A DNA stretch of 64,000 nucleotides, from the NCBI RefSeq assembly GCF_001665605.1, contig NZ_LZSV01000035.1:1-64000 (forward strand). Direction: 5' to 3'. The DNA comes from Mycobacterium sp. 852014-50255_SCH5639931 (GTDB lineage: Bacteria; Actinomycetota; Actinomycetes; Mycobacteriales; Mycobacteriaceae). Each line of letters starts with the position of its first letter. Within the stretch, counting starts at the first letter, position 1. The notes under the pieces were generated by a model, which did no database searches, was not told where the DNA came from, and worked only from the letters and a program-made list of their open reading frames with translations. The position numbers and the translations under genes are program-made. Of this stretch, positions 57,520-64,000 are shown piece by piece.

Positions 57520-58736
57520 CCCAGCGCCCGGCTGGCGCGATCCAGGCTCTCGTCGATCAGCCGGTCCACCGCTCCCAAGTAGCTTGGCGACGCCGGCTTT
57601 CCCGCCAGGTCGGCGATCGCCTTCTGCTCCCCCAGAACGTCTGCCGCAGCTAGGTTTTCGGACATCCGATCGGCGTGCACCACCAGCCCCGCCAGCAGCT
57701 CGGCGCATTGGGATCCGGCGACCACGGTGCGCCGGGCCAAGGTGCGCAGTGCGTCCCACTCGGCGTGCCAGGCGCCGTCGGGCCGTTCGTCGTTGGCCAG
57801 CGCCGCGGCGGTGTGCAGGGTCGCCGCCAGCTGCGGCGCGGAAAGCGCGGCCCGACGAATGAGGATGGACAGCACCGGATTTCGTTTGTGCGGCATCGAC
57901 GACGAACCCCCGCGGTTCCCGCCGCCCGGCTCGCTCAGTTCGCCTATCTCCGGGCGGGCCAGGGTGACGATATCCGAGGCGATGCGGCCCCAAGAGTCGG
58001 TGCAGCCGACGAACGCGTCGGCGGCCGCGGTGACCGGCGTTCGCGTCGTGTGCCAGGGCGATCGGAAAGTCAGACCCAAAGCCGTCGCCGCGCTTTGCAC
58101 CAGGCCGATCGAGACCTCGGCGGGGTCGTCGGCACCGGTGAGCAGCGCCGCGAGCTCCGTGCTGGCCGCCAGTGTCCCGGCGGCCCCGCCGATCTGGATA
58201 GGAACGACCACCGCGGACAGCCCCTCGACGGTGTCGACGGCGCCGTTCAGCCAGCCGGCCGCCTTCGCGCCGAACGTGGTCGGTGCCGCGTGTTGGGTGA
58301 GGGTGCGGGCCACCATGGGCGTCGCCCGGTGCCGGGTGGCGAGCTCGGTCAGCGTCGAGATCTGCTCCGCAAGCTGCGCTCTCAGCTCCCCGACCACGTC
58401 ACGCACTCCGAGCATCAGGCCGGTGTCCAGGACGTCCTGGCTGGTGAGTCCCCGGTGGACCCACGGCGCGACGGCCGGCGCAGCACGCTGCCGCAGCAGG
58501 GCGACGAGACCGATGACCGGGTTGCCGCCGTCCTCGGCGGCGGCTGCCAGGGATTCACAATCGTTGGAGGTCAGCAGCATTGGCAGGTCCATCCCGGCGC
58601 AGTCGGCCGGGGCCAGGCCTTCGGCGACCAGGGCGTCCAGCCAGGCGGCTTCCACCGCGACCATCGATTCCAGCAGGGCCCGATCCGTCATGTGGTCTCG
58701 GGCCCGGTGGTCGCCGGGCCACAGCAGGTTGGTCAT
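57510..58736 (-). CDS. pcaB: 3-carboxy-cis,cis-muconate cycloisomerase
   Basis: A 408-residue fumarase/aspartase superfamily enzyme converting 3-carboxy-cis,cis-muconate to 4-carboxymuconolactone in the protocatechuate branch of the beta-ketoadipate pathway. The family signature is GGSSSMPHKRNPV, with earlier HRGLTSQDVLDTGLML and RTLTQHAAPTTFGAKAAGWL. The ATG overlaps the pcaG stop by 4 bp. Last gene of pcaH-pcaG-pcaB. Confidence 0.94.
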   Translation of the reverse strand: MTNLLWPGDHRARDHMTDRALLESMVAVEAAWLDALVAEGLAPADCAGMDLPMLLTSNDCESLAAAAEDGGNPVIGLVALLRQRAAPAVAPWVHRGLTSQDVLDTGLMLGVRDVVGELRAQLAEQISTLTELATRHRATPMVARTLTQHAAPTTFGAKAAGWLNGAVDTVEGLSAVVVPIQIGGAAGTLAASTELAALLTGADDPAEVSIGLVQSAATALGLTFRSPWHTTRTPVTAAADAFVGCTDSWGRIASDIVTLARPEIGELSEPGGGNRGGSSSMPHKRNPVLSILIRRAALSAPQLAATLHTAAALANDERPDGAWHAEWDALRTLARRTVVAGSQCAELLAGLVVHADRMSENLAAADVLGEQKAIADLAGKPASPSYLGAVDRLIDESLDRASRALGQR

Positions 58737-59296
58737 CGCCCACCGTCCCGGTACGCCAGGAACACCGTTTCGCGCTGGCCCTGCAGGTGGATGTCGAAAC
58801 GGTATTGCCTGCAATCACTTTCGGCGTCACAGAGCAAGGTGGCACGCCGCTCGGCATCGAGGCTCGTCAGCAGCGGGTCGGCGCTCACGTCGCCGCCGGG
58901 TAGGTAGGCCCGGGTGAACAACCGGTCCAGCAGCCCCCGCGCGAAGACGGTCAGGGCGAAGAACTGCGGCCGCCCGACGCTCGCCGGTCCGGGCGCCACC
59001 GTGGTGAAGCCGTATTGACCGGCGGCGTCGGTCGCCGACCGGCCCCAGCCCGTGAACGTCGCGATATTGCGGCGCAGCGAACCGGCCTGCCGCGGGATGC
59101 GTCCGGTGCCGTCCGGTTGCCACAGCTCGACCAGGGCGTCGGGAACGCCGTCGCCTGCGCCGTCGTAGACCGTGCCGTATAGCCGGACGGCGTGCGGATG
59201 ACCATCGCCGACCAGGGCGCTGTCCCCCGGATACGGCAACCCGAGTTCTAGGAATGGCCCGACCGTTTGCCCTGGGGTGCAGGCGAATTCAGCCAT
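58733..59296 (-). CDS. pcaG: Protocatechuate 3,4-dioxygenase alpha subunit
   Basis: A 187-residue subunit of the intradiol dioxygenase that opens protocatechuate between the hydroxyls. TPGQTVGPFLELGLPYPG, VRLYGTVYDGAGDGVPDALVELWQPDGTGRI and RPQFFALTVFARGLLDRLFTRAYLPG are typical. The alpha subunit lacks the complete iron ligand set, which the beta subunit supplies. Its ATG overlaps the end of pcaH by 8 bp, consistent with coupled synthesis of the two subunits. Confidence 0.93.
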   Translation of the reverse strand: MAEFACTPGQTVGPFLELGLPYPGDSALVGDGHPHAVRLYGTVYDGAGDGVPDALVELWQPDGTGRIPRQAGSLRRNIATFTGWGRSATDAAGQYGFTTVAPGPASVGRPQFFALTVFARGLLDRLFTRAYLPGGDVSADPLLTSLDAERRATLLCDAESDCRQYRFDIHLQGQRETVFLAYRDGGR

Positions 59297-60044
59297 CGTC
59301 GTCCTCGACCGGCGTTCGGGTGCCACCGGAGAGCACGACGTCCCACCGATACCCGGTCGCATACTCCGGCTCGGTGAGGTCGTGGTCGTAGCGGGCGATC
59401 AGCCGTCGGCGCGCGGCGGGGTCGAGGACCGACTGGAAGATCGGATCCAGGTCGAAGAGCGGGTCGCCGGGGAAGTACATCTGGGTGACCACGCGCTGCG
59501 GGAAGGCGGTGCCGAAGAGGGAGAAGTGGATGTGCGCCGGACGCCAAGCGTTGCGGTGATTGCGCCACGGATACGGTCCGGGCTTGATGGTCAGGAAGCG
59601 GTACGACCCGTCCGGCCCGGTCAGACACCGGCCGGCGCCGGTGAAGTTCGGGTCGAGCGGAGCCGGGTGCTGGTCACGCTGGTGGCGGTACCGGCCGCCG
59701 GCGTTTGCCTGCCAGATCTCGATCAGCTGACCCGCCACCGGTTTGCCCGAGCCCTCGAGCACCCGCCCGGCGACGATGACGCGTTCTCCGAGGGGTTGGC
59801 CTGGGTGGCCGGCCGTCAGGTCGGCCTCGAGCGGGTCGACGTCCTGGTGGCCGAAGCACGGCGAGCAGCGTTCGACCTCCTCGGGATCGACCGGCACCAG
59901 GGGTTGTTTGGGGTGGCGCAGGATGGTGCTCCGGTAGGGCGGGTAGTCGAGCCGGGGCTGCGCTTCGCTCCCCCGGTATTCGGCTGCGATGCTGGCGATC
60001 TCGGCCGTGATGTCACCCTGAGACGCGACGCACTCGGGGTTCAT
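59289..60044 (-). CDS. pcaH: Protocatechuate 3,4-dioxygenase beta subunit
   Basis: A 251-residue catalytic subunit with non-heme Fe(III). QPLGERVIVAGRVLEGSGKPVAGQLIEIWQANAGGRYRH begins the beta-sandwich core; the ligands are supplied by Tyr in GPYPWRNHRNAWRP and the neighbouring segments and by the two His of RPAHIHFSLFG. With PcaG and PcaB it carries protocatechuate to carboxymuconolactone; pcaC, pcaD and the CoA-transferase steps are not in this window. It is 60 bp downstream of the hemerythrin gene on the same strand. Confidence 0.94.
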   Translation of the reverse strand: MNPECVASQGDITAEIASIAAEYRGSEAQPRLDYPPYRSTILRHPKQPLVPVDPEEVERCSPCFGHQDVDPLEADLTAGHPGQPLGERVIVAGRVLEGSGKPVAGQLIEIWQANAGGRYRHQRDQHPAPLDPNFTGAGRCLTGPDGSYRFLTIKPGPYPWRNHRNAWRPAHIHFSLFGTAFPQRVVTQMYFPGDPLFDLDPIFQSVLDPAARRRLIARYDHDLTEPEYATGYRWDVVLSGGTRTPVEDDDG

Positions 60045-60104
60045 GTGCCGTGACGCTACTCTCGATGGCCCCGCACACCGGGCAAATCGGCGGCGCGGCC
60101 GGAC

Positions 60105-60590
60105 TTACAGCGAGCGCACCAGCGCGGCCCGCCCCTTGGTGCGCATCTTGTAGAGGGCGGACCCGCGGTATTGCTCCATTTTCGCGGCCATCTTGTTGCC
60201 CAGTTCCTCGAGCTCCGCGTCGGTGATCTTGACCTCGGGCGGAGCCGGGATCATGTCGCGCTCCTCTTCGTCGGCGTGCGCCTCCAGCACCGTCTTGAAG
60301 GCGTTCCACTCTTCCTCGTAACCCGGCGCGCTCTGCGGGGTCCTGAGCAGCACCGAGAGCTGGTCGACCACCTGGCGGTGCTCAGCATGAGCGACGGCGA
60401 TCAGCTTGGTGGCGTCTTTGAGGGCCGGGTAGTACAGGTCGTCCTCGATGCGGAAGTGGATGTCGAGCTCGATCAGCATGTCGTCGAAAAGGGCATGCCG
60501 CTCTTCGCTATTCACCGGCGCCTCACTGATCTTGCGGCCGAGGCCCTTGATCACGATGTGGTGTTCCTTCAGCACGTCGTAGGCGTTCAC
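60105..60590 (-). CDS. Hemerythrin HHE-domain protein
   Basis: A 161-residue four-helix protein. Likely di-iron ligands appear in DVLKEHHIVIKGLG, IELDIHFRIEDDLYYPAL, AHAEHRQVVDQL and LEAHADEEERDMIP, the HHE pattern. Such proteins bind O2 or NO or store iron; mycobacterial hemerythrin-like proteins affect peroxide and NO tolerance. The GTG start overlaps the stop of the membrane Rieske gene (GTGA), so they are translationally coupled. Confidence 0.9.
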   Translation of the reverse strand: MNAYDVLKEHHIVIKGLGRKISEAPVNSEERHALFDDMLIELDIHFRIEDDLYYPALKDATKLIAVAHAEHRQVVDQLSVLLRTPQSAPGYEEEWNAFKTVLEAHADEEERDMIPAPPEVKITDAELEELGNKMAAKMEQYRGSALYKMRTKGRAALVRSL

Positions 60591-61558
60591 TGCGCTTTCC
60601 CTTCTCCGATTCCCACCGCTGCACCGAGCCCTGGCCCGGGCTCGCCCCGAACTTCGACCATTCCGTTGACCAACCTCGCCTGGTAACACGGCAGCGGCGC
60701 CGCCGCCGGGCCGCGCAGAACGTCTCCCGACTCGGCCGCGAACCACGAACCGTGCCAAGGGCATACGAGCCGGCCGCGGTCGACCCAGCCATCGGCCATC
60801 GGGGCGGCCAAGTGTGGACACAACTCCCCGAACGCCGCGACCTCCCCGGGGCTGGTCTGGCACACCACCAGCCCCACCCCGTCGACCTCGACGCGCACCG
60901 GCTTTCCGTTCAGCGAGGCCGCCGGCAGCACCGGCGTCCATTCCGCGGTGCGCAGCCGCGCGCCCGACTGGTCGATGCCGATGCCGGACTCGAACACCAA
61001 CGCCCCGCCGAGGTAGCTGCCCGCGACGGTGATGCCGTAACCCAGTGCGGTGAGCGCGATGCCGCGTCCGTGGCGGCCTCGGCGGCGATCCCACCAGGAC
61101 TGCGCGTACAGCCCGGTGGCCACCAGGTTCACCAGGCCGTGGACGGCACCGACCCGGCGATCGGATTCGTGGGTGTGCTGCCAGTCGGTGACACCGGTGA
61201 CGGCCGAGCCGATGCTGGCCAGAATGCCCACCCCCAGGGCGCGCGACGCGAACTTCGACGCGTCGCGGACTTCGGTGGCGGGCTGGCCCGGAAGCAGGCT
61301 CAGGGCGTCCAACGCGACGGTGGTTCCCAGCGCGCCGCTCGTCAACGACGCCAGCGGCGGATGAACCGGGTGGCCGAGCCACACTCCGTGCAGCGCGTTG
61401 GTGACCGTGTTGCGGGCGCTGCCCAGGCCGTTGAAGGCGAAGCTCAACAAGTGTTCGAACCGGTAGCTCGGCCGATCCAGCCACTCTTGACGCCCGATGG
61501 CGGACACCACTCGCGATCCGAGTTTCTGCAATCGACCATCCAGGGACCGAGCAGCCAT
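60587..61558 (-). CDS. DUF2231 membrane protein fused to a Rieske [2Fe-2S] domain
   Basis: A 323-residue protein. The N-terminal half is a DUF2231 membrane domain with about four helices (GHPVHPPLASLTSGALGTTVALDAL; SIGSAVTGVTDWQHTH; VHGLVNLVATGLYAQSWW; ALTALGYGITVAGSYLGGALVF). The C-terminal 100 residues are a Rieske domain with CPHLAAPM and CPWHGSWF. It could pass electrons to the coupled hemerythrin or to a dioxygenase. The ATG at 61556-61558 is chosen because GAGGAAGG sits about eight bases upstream; an ATG ten codons earlier has no ribosome site. Confidence 0.87.
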   Translation of the reverse strand: MAARSLDGRLQKLGSRVVSAIGRQEWLDRPSYRFEHLLSFAFNGLGSARNTVTNALHGVWLGHPVHPPLASLTSGALGTTVALDALSLLPGQPATEVRDASKFASRALGVGILASIGSAVTGVTDWQHTHESDRRVGAVHGLVNLVATGLYAQSWWDRRRGRHGRGIALTALGYGITVAGSYLGGALVFESGIGIDQSGARLRTAEWTPVLPAASLNGKPVRVEVDGVGLVVCQTSPGEVAAFGELCPHLAAPMADGWVDRGRLVCPWHGSWFAAESGDVLRGPAAAPLPCYQARLVNGMVEVRGEPGPGLGAAVGIGEGKAQ

Positions 61559-61858
61559 GGCACCAGCCTTCCTCACATACGTCGCCAAAAGTCAGCAACG
61601 CACGCAAAATCGAACGGTTTACCCCTCGATCACCGCATACTCACATGCGCAGCGGGGCCGACGTGACCACCGTAGCCCGGGCTTCTGGCCGCTTAGTCGT
61701 CAGAAACCTGTGAGTTACCACAAAGCATCCTTGTAGACCCCTGACCGCGGAGTGGGCCCGGCAAGCGGGGTGATTGACCACCGGCGGGTGGATGCGGGAT
61801 TCTACTTAGCGGAATACTTCTCTGCACAGCAGACAATTGAAGGTGTGAGGGGGTCACT
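61559..61858. promoter_or_regulatory. 300-bp divergent promoter region of the dioxygenase and Rieske-hemerythrin genes
   Basis: No gene is apparent. Near the dioxygenase gene is an AT-richer stretch with ATTCTACTTAGCGGAAT at 61799-61815, whose ATTC and GAAT ends are an inverted pair, and GAGGGGG at 61849-61855 as ribosome site. These are the likely control elements; a cognate regulator is not evident in the window. Confidence 0.45.
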
Positions 61859-63220
61859 GTGACGGTCCATCGCGACGCCTGCGGCGGCCGTCTCGACGGC
61901 GCGTTCGCCAGCGTCCGCGACGGGATGATCCCCGCCTACATCTACAACGACAGTGAACTGTTCGCGCTGGAGAAGGAACGGCTGTTCGGACGGGCGTGGA
62001 TGTTCGTGGCGCACGAGTCCGAGATCCCGCAGGACGGCGACTACGTGGTGCGCCGGGTGCTCGACGACTCCTTCATCATCACTCGCGACTCGAGCGGCGA
62101 AGTGCGCGCCTTATTCAATATGTGCCTGCACCGGGGAATGCAGGTCTGCCGCGCGGAGATGGGAAACGCCTCCAACTTCCGCTGCCCGTACCACGGCTGG
62201 ACCTACCGCAACGACGGCCAGCTCACCGGCCTGCCGTTTCATCGGGAGGCCTACGGCGGCGAGGACGGGTTCGCCAGGAATGCCCAAACCCTGCTGCCCG
62301 CACCGAAATTCGCGAGCTACAACGGTCTGCTGTTCATCAGCATGGACCCGAGCGCCGAACCGCTCGAGGACTTCCTCGGCGACTTCAAGTTCTATCTGGA
62401 CTTCTATACCAAACAGAGTGCCGGCGGCCTCGAAGTGCGGGGGCCGCAGCGCTGGCGCATCAAGGCCAACTGGAAGATCGGCGCCGAGAACTTCGCCGGC
62501 GACATGTACCACACGCCGCACACGCACGCGTCGATCGTGGACATCGGCCTGTTCCGCGAGCCGAAAGCGCAGAAACGCAAGGACGGCGCCACCTACTGGG
62601 CGCACCGGGGCGGCGGCACCACCTACAAACTTCCGCCGGGTGGCTTCGACGAACGGATGCGCTACGTCGGCTATCCCGACGAGATGATCGGCCGGATCAA
62701 AGGCGTGTGGACGTCGCGGCAGCAGCGGATGGTCGGCGAGGACGGTTTCATGATCTCGGCCGCCACCTGCTTTCCCAATCTGAGCTTCGTGCACAACTGG
62801 CCGAAGGTGCATGACCGCGAAGACCAAGTGCTGCCCTTCATCTCGATCCGGCTGTGGCAGCCCATCAGCGAGAACGAGACCGAGGTCTGCTCGTGGTTCG
62901 CGGTGGACTCCGCCGCTCCCCCGCAGTACAAACAGGACTCGTACAAGGCGTACCTGATGTGCTTCGGTTCGACCGGCATGTTCGAGCAGGACGACGTGGA
63001 GAACTGGGTGTCGCTGACCACCACCGCGGGCGGTTCGATGGCCCGGCGGCTACTGCTGAACAGCCGGATGGGGCTGCTGTCCGACGGCAGCCCGGTGGTC
63101 GAGCCGCTGACCGCCGAGGCGTTCCACGGGCCGGGCCGCGCGCAGGTCGGCTACAACGAGTACAACCAGCGCGCGCTGCTGAACATGTGGGCCGATTACC
63201 TGCAGGGGGCCGGCACATGA
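61859..63220 (+). CDS. Aromatic ring-hydroxylating dioxygenase, large (alpha) subunit
   Basis: A 453-residue dioxygenase subunit. Rieske site CLHRGMQVC...CPYHGWTY (Cys89, His91, Cys109, His112) and catalytic iron site NFAGDMYHTPHTH (His218, His223). The length and NWKIGAENFAGDMYHTPHTHASIVDIGLF suit the mycobacterial PAH dioxygenase group (Nid/Phd-type), which form cis-dihydrodiols; the exact substrate cannot be told. The GTG start follows GAGGGGG. Its stop overlaps the small subunit start (ATGA). Protocatechuate genes nearby on the other strand fit a role in an aromatic pathway. Confidence 0.92.
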   Translation: MTVHRDACGGRLDGAFASVRDGMIPAYIYNDSELFALEKERLFGRAWMFVAHESEIPQDGDYVVRRVLDDSFIITRDSSGEVRALFNMCLHRGMQVCRAEMGNASNFRCPYHGWTYRNDGQLTGLPFHREAYGGEDGFARNAQTLLPAPKFASYNGLLFISMDPSAEPLEDFLGDFKFYLDFYTKQSAGGLEVRGPQRWRIKANWKIGAENFAGDMYHTPHTHASIVDIGLFREPKAQKRKDGATYWAHRGGGTTYKLPPGGFDERMRYVGYPDEMIGRIKGVWTSRQQRMVGEDGFMISAATCFPNLSFVHNWPKVHDREDQVLPFISIRLWQPISENETEVCSWFAVDSAAPPQYKQDSYKAYLMCFGSTGMFEQDDVENWVSLTTTAGGSMARRLLLNSRMGLLSDGSPVVEPLTAEAFHGPGRAQVGYNEYNQRALLNMWADYLQGAGT

Positions 63221-63744
63221 CAAAGGCGTTGCCGTCCTTGCCGTTTCATGACGTCCGGCACCTGCAGGCGCACCAGTTCCTGGTGGACGAGGCCTATCTG
63301 CTGGATGCCCAGCAGTACGAGGCGTGGCTGGACACGATGACCGACGATGTCCGCTACGTGATGCCCGTGCGGGTCACCACCGCGCGCGGCGCCGGGTTCG
63401 ACGCCTCCCCGGGGATGGCGCACTTCGACGAGGACAGATATTCGCTGAGCCAGCGGGTCGCGCGGATGGGCACCGAACACGCCTGGGCCGAGGATCCGCC
63501 GTCGCGGCTGCGCCACTTCGTCACCAACGTACGCACCTTCGAGCACGACGACCCGGCGCATCTGTGGGTGGACTCGGCCGAACTGCTGTTCCGCAGCCGG
63601 GGCGACGTGAACGAAAGCGCCTTGCTGTCGTGCGGGCGCGAGGACTTGTTGCGATGGTGCGATGATCGCTGGAAGCTGGCCCGCCGCAATATCATCGCCG
63701 ACGAGTCGGTGCTACGGATGCAAAACCTGGCGGTGTTCCTGTGA
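63217..63744 (+). CDS. Aromatic ring-hydroxylating dioxygenase, small (beta) subunit
   Basis: A 175-residue beta subunit: HQFLVDEAYLLDAQQYEAWLDTMTDDVRYVMPVRVTT, then AEDPPSRLRHFVTNVRTFEH and LLSCGREDLLRWCDDRWKLARRNIIADESVL, all typical of the NTF2-like fold of these subunits. It has a structural role in the alpha3beta3 enzyme. Coupled by 4-bp overlaps to the genes on both sides. Confidence 0.92.
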   Translation: MTKALPSLPFHDVRHLQAHQFLVDEAYLLDAQQYEAWLDTMTDDVRYVMPVRVTTARGAGFDASPGMAHFDEDRYSLSQRVARMGTEHAWAEDPPSRLRHFVTNVRTFEHDDPAHLWVDSAELLFRSRGDVNESALLSCGREDLLRWCDDRWKLARRNIIADESVLRMQNLAVFL

Positions 63745-64000
63745 ATGACGAACTGCAGCGGCTCCTGGACGGCGCGGTCGGCGAACCCCTCGTCGTCGCA
63801 AACGAGTTCACCGAGGTGGTGGTGCGCCGGGTCGACACCCGAAACGGGTCTAGGCTGCTGATCGGCGCACCGCGATCCGGGCACTGGATCACCTTGGACG
63901 CACTCGAGGTCGAGGCCCTGACTTGGCAGAACAGCCGCACCCTGGCGGCAATGGTCGGCAATTCCCACGGGCCGCTGCTGCCCGATGAAGCCGAGGAGGG
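63741..64000 (+). CDS. Small protein after the dioxygenase genes, cut by the window end
   Basis: A GTG that overlaps the beta-subunit stop (GTGA) opens a frame running off the window with at least 86 residues: MNDELQRLLDGAVGEPLVVANEF, VVVRRVDTRNGSRLLIGAPRSGHWITLDALEVEALTWQNSRTLAAMVGNSHGPLL. Two more stop-free codons follow. It looks like a small soluble protein translated with the dioxygenase; I do not recognise the family, though small accessory proteins of this kind occur beside mycobacterial PAH dioxygenase genes. Confidence 0.7.
   Translation, partial: MNDELQRLLDGAVGEPLVVANEFTEVVVRRVDTRNGSRLLIGAPRSGHWITLDALEVEALTWQNSRTLAAMVGNSHGPLLPDEAEE

Noticed and set aside
1..64000. tRNA, rRNA, riboswitch and insertion-sequence genes
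   Set aside because: Read through for tRNA-like arms, transposase motifs and terminal inverted repeats; nothing convincing was seen. A covariance-model search was not possible.

Overview
The window is chromosomal DNA of a nontuberculous, probably slow-growing Mycobacterium. The evidence is the very high GC content, a PE/PPE pair, the mycobacterial phosphatidylinositol mannoside genes, hspX and other dormancy genes, and a gene order that tracks M. tuberculosis from about Rv2587c (secD) to Rv2622. I cannot name the species from sequence alone. The first 18 bases are not genomic: they match 18 of the 19 bases of the Tn5/Nextera mosaic end, so the window begins at a contig end and secD is cut by the assembly.

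Layout. 1-6.3 kb: secD fragment, yajC, gabT and a carboxylic acid reductase (fadD9/car) ended by a very strong hairpin. 6.3-8.3 kb: two paralogous membrane proteins around a DUF1304 protein. 8.6-10.9 kb: ruvCAB with a short tandem repeat between ruvA and ruvB. 11.1-14.7 kb: the Rv2597-Rv2601 string ending in a membrane-anchored spermidine synthase. 14.7-18.0 kb: yebC and the PLP synthase pair pdxS/pdxT with a TesB thioesterase. 18.2-20.5 kb: a PPE gene and a PE gene that carries the serine-hydrolase domain. 20.5-26.9 kb: thrS, a HIT-family Ap4A phosphorylase, pgsA1, acyltransferase, pimA and Nudix as one tightly overlapping operon for early PIM synthesis. 27.0-30.7 kb: an accessory block (MmgE/PrpD, hotdog thioesterase, aldo/keto reductase, DUF1990).

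30.7-35.6 kb holds a redox neighbourhood: DoxX, two winged-helix regulators with conserved cysteines, a 7Fe ferredoxin, nitronate monooxygenase, cupin, a small membrane protein and a methyltransferase. 35.6-50.9 kb is a dormancy (DosR-type) island: site-2-protease-like CBS protein, class II ribonucleotide reductase NrdZ, HspX, a lipid module (alpha/beta hydrolase, WS/DGAT acyltransferase, a three-domain ACP-acyl-AMP ligase-PlsC fusion, a cAMP-binding lysine acetyltransferase, an acyl-CoA synthetase) and an Rv2629-like eRF1-family protein. Several intergenic regions carry sequences close to the DosR box. The dormancy set resumes at 55.5-56.7 kb with a RafH-type ribosome hibernation factor and a DUF1876 protein. 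Between them, 51.1-55.5 kb is an insertion-like block: Rieske oxygenase, ferritin-like predicted hydrolase, membrane protein, P450-like remnant and TetR regulator.

56.9-64 kb: an EthR-like regulator with a clear palindromic operator, the protocatechuate branch pcaHGB, a hemerythrin and a membrane-anchored Rieske protein, and a divergent two-subunit aromatic ring-hydroxylating dioxygenase running off the window end. Together these look like aromatic or PAH catabolism feeding into protocatechuate ring cleavage.

The strongest candidate for something not well described is the ACP-FAAL-PlsC fusion within the dormancy lipid module, next to a cAMP-responsive acetyltransferase. No tRNA, rRNA, CRISPR array or insertion sequence was recognised.
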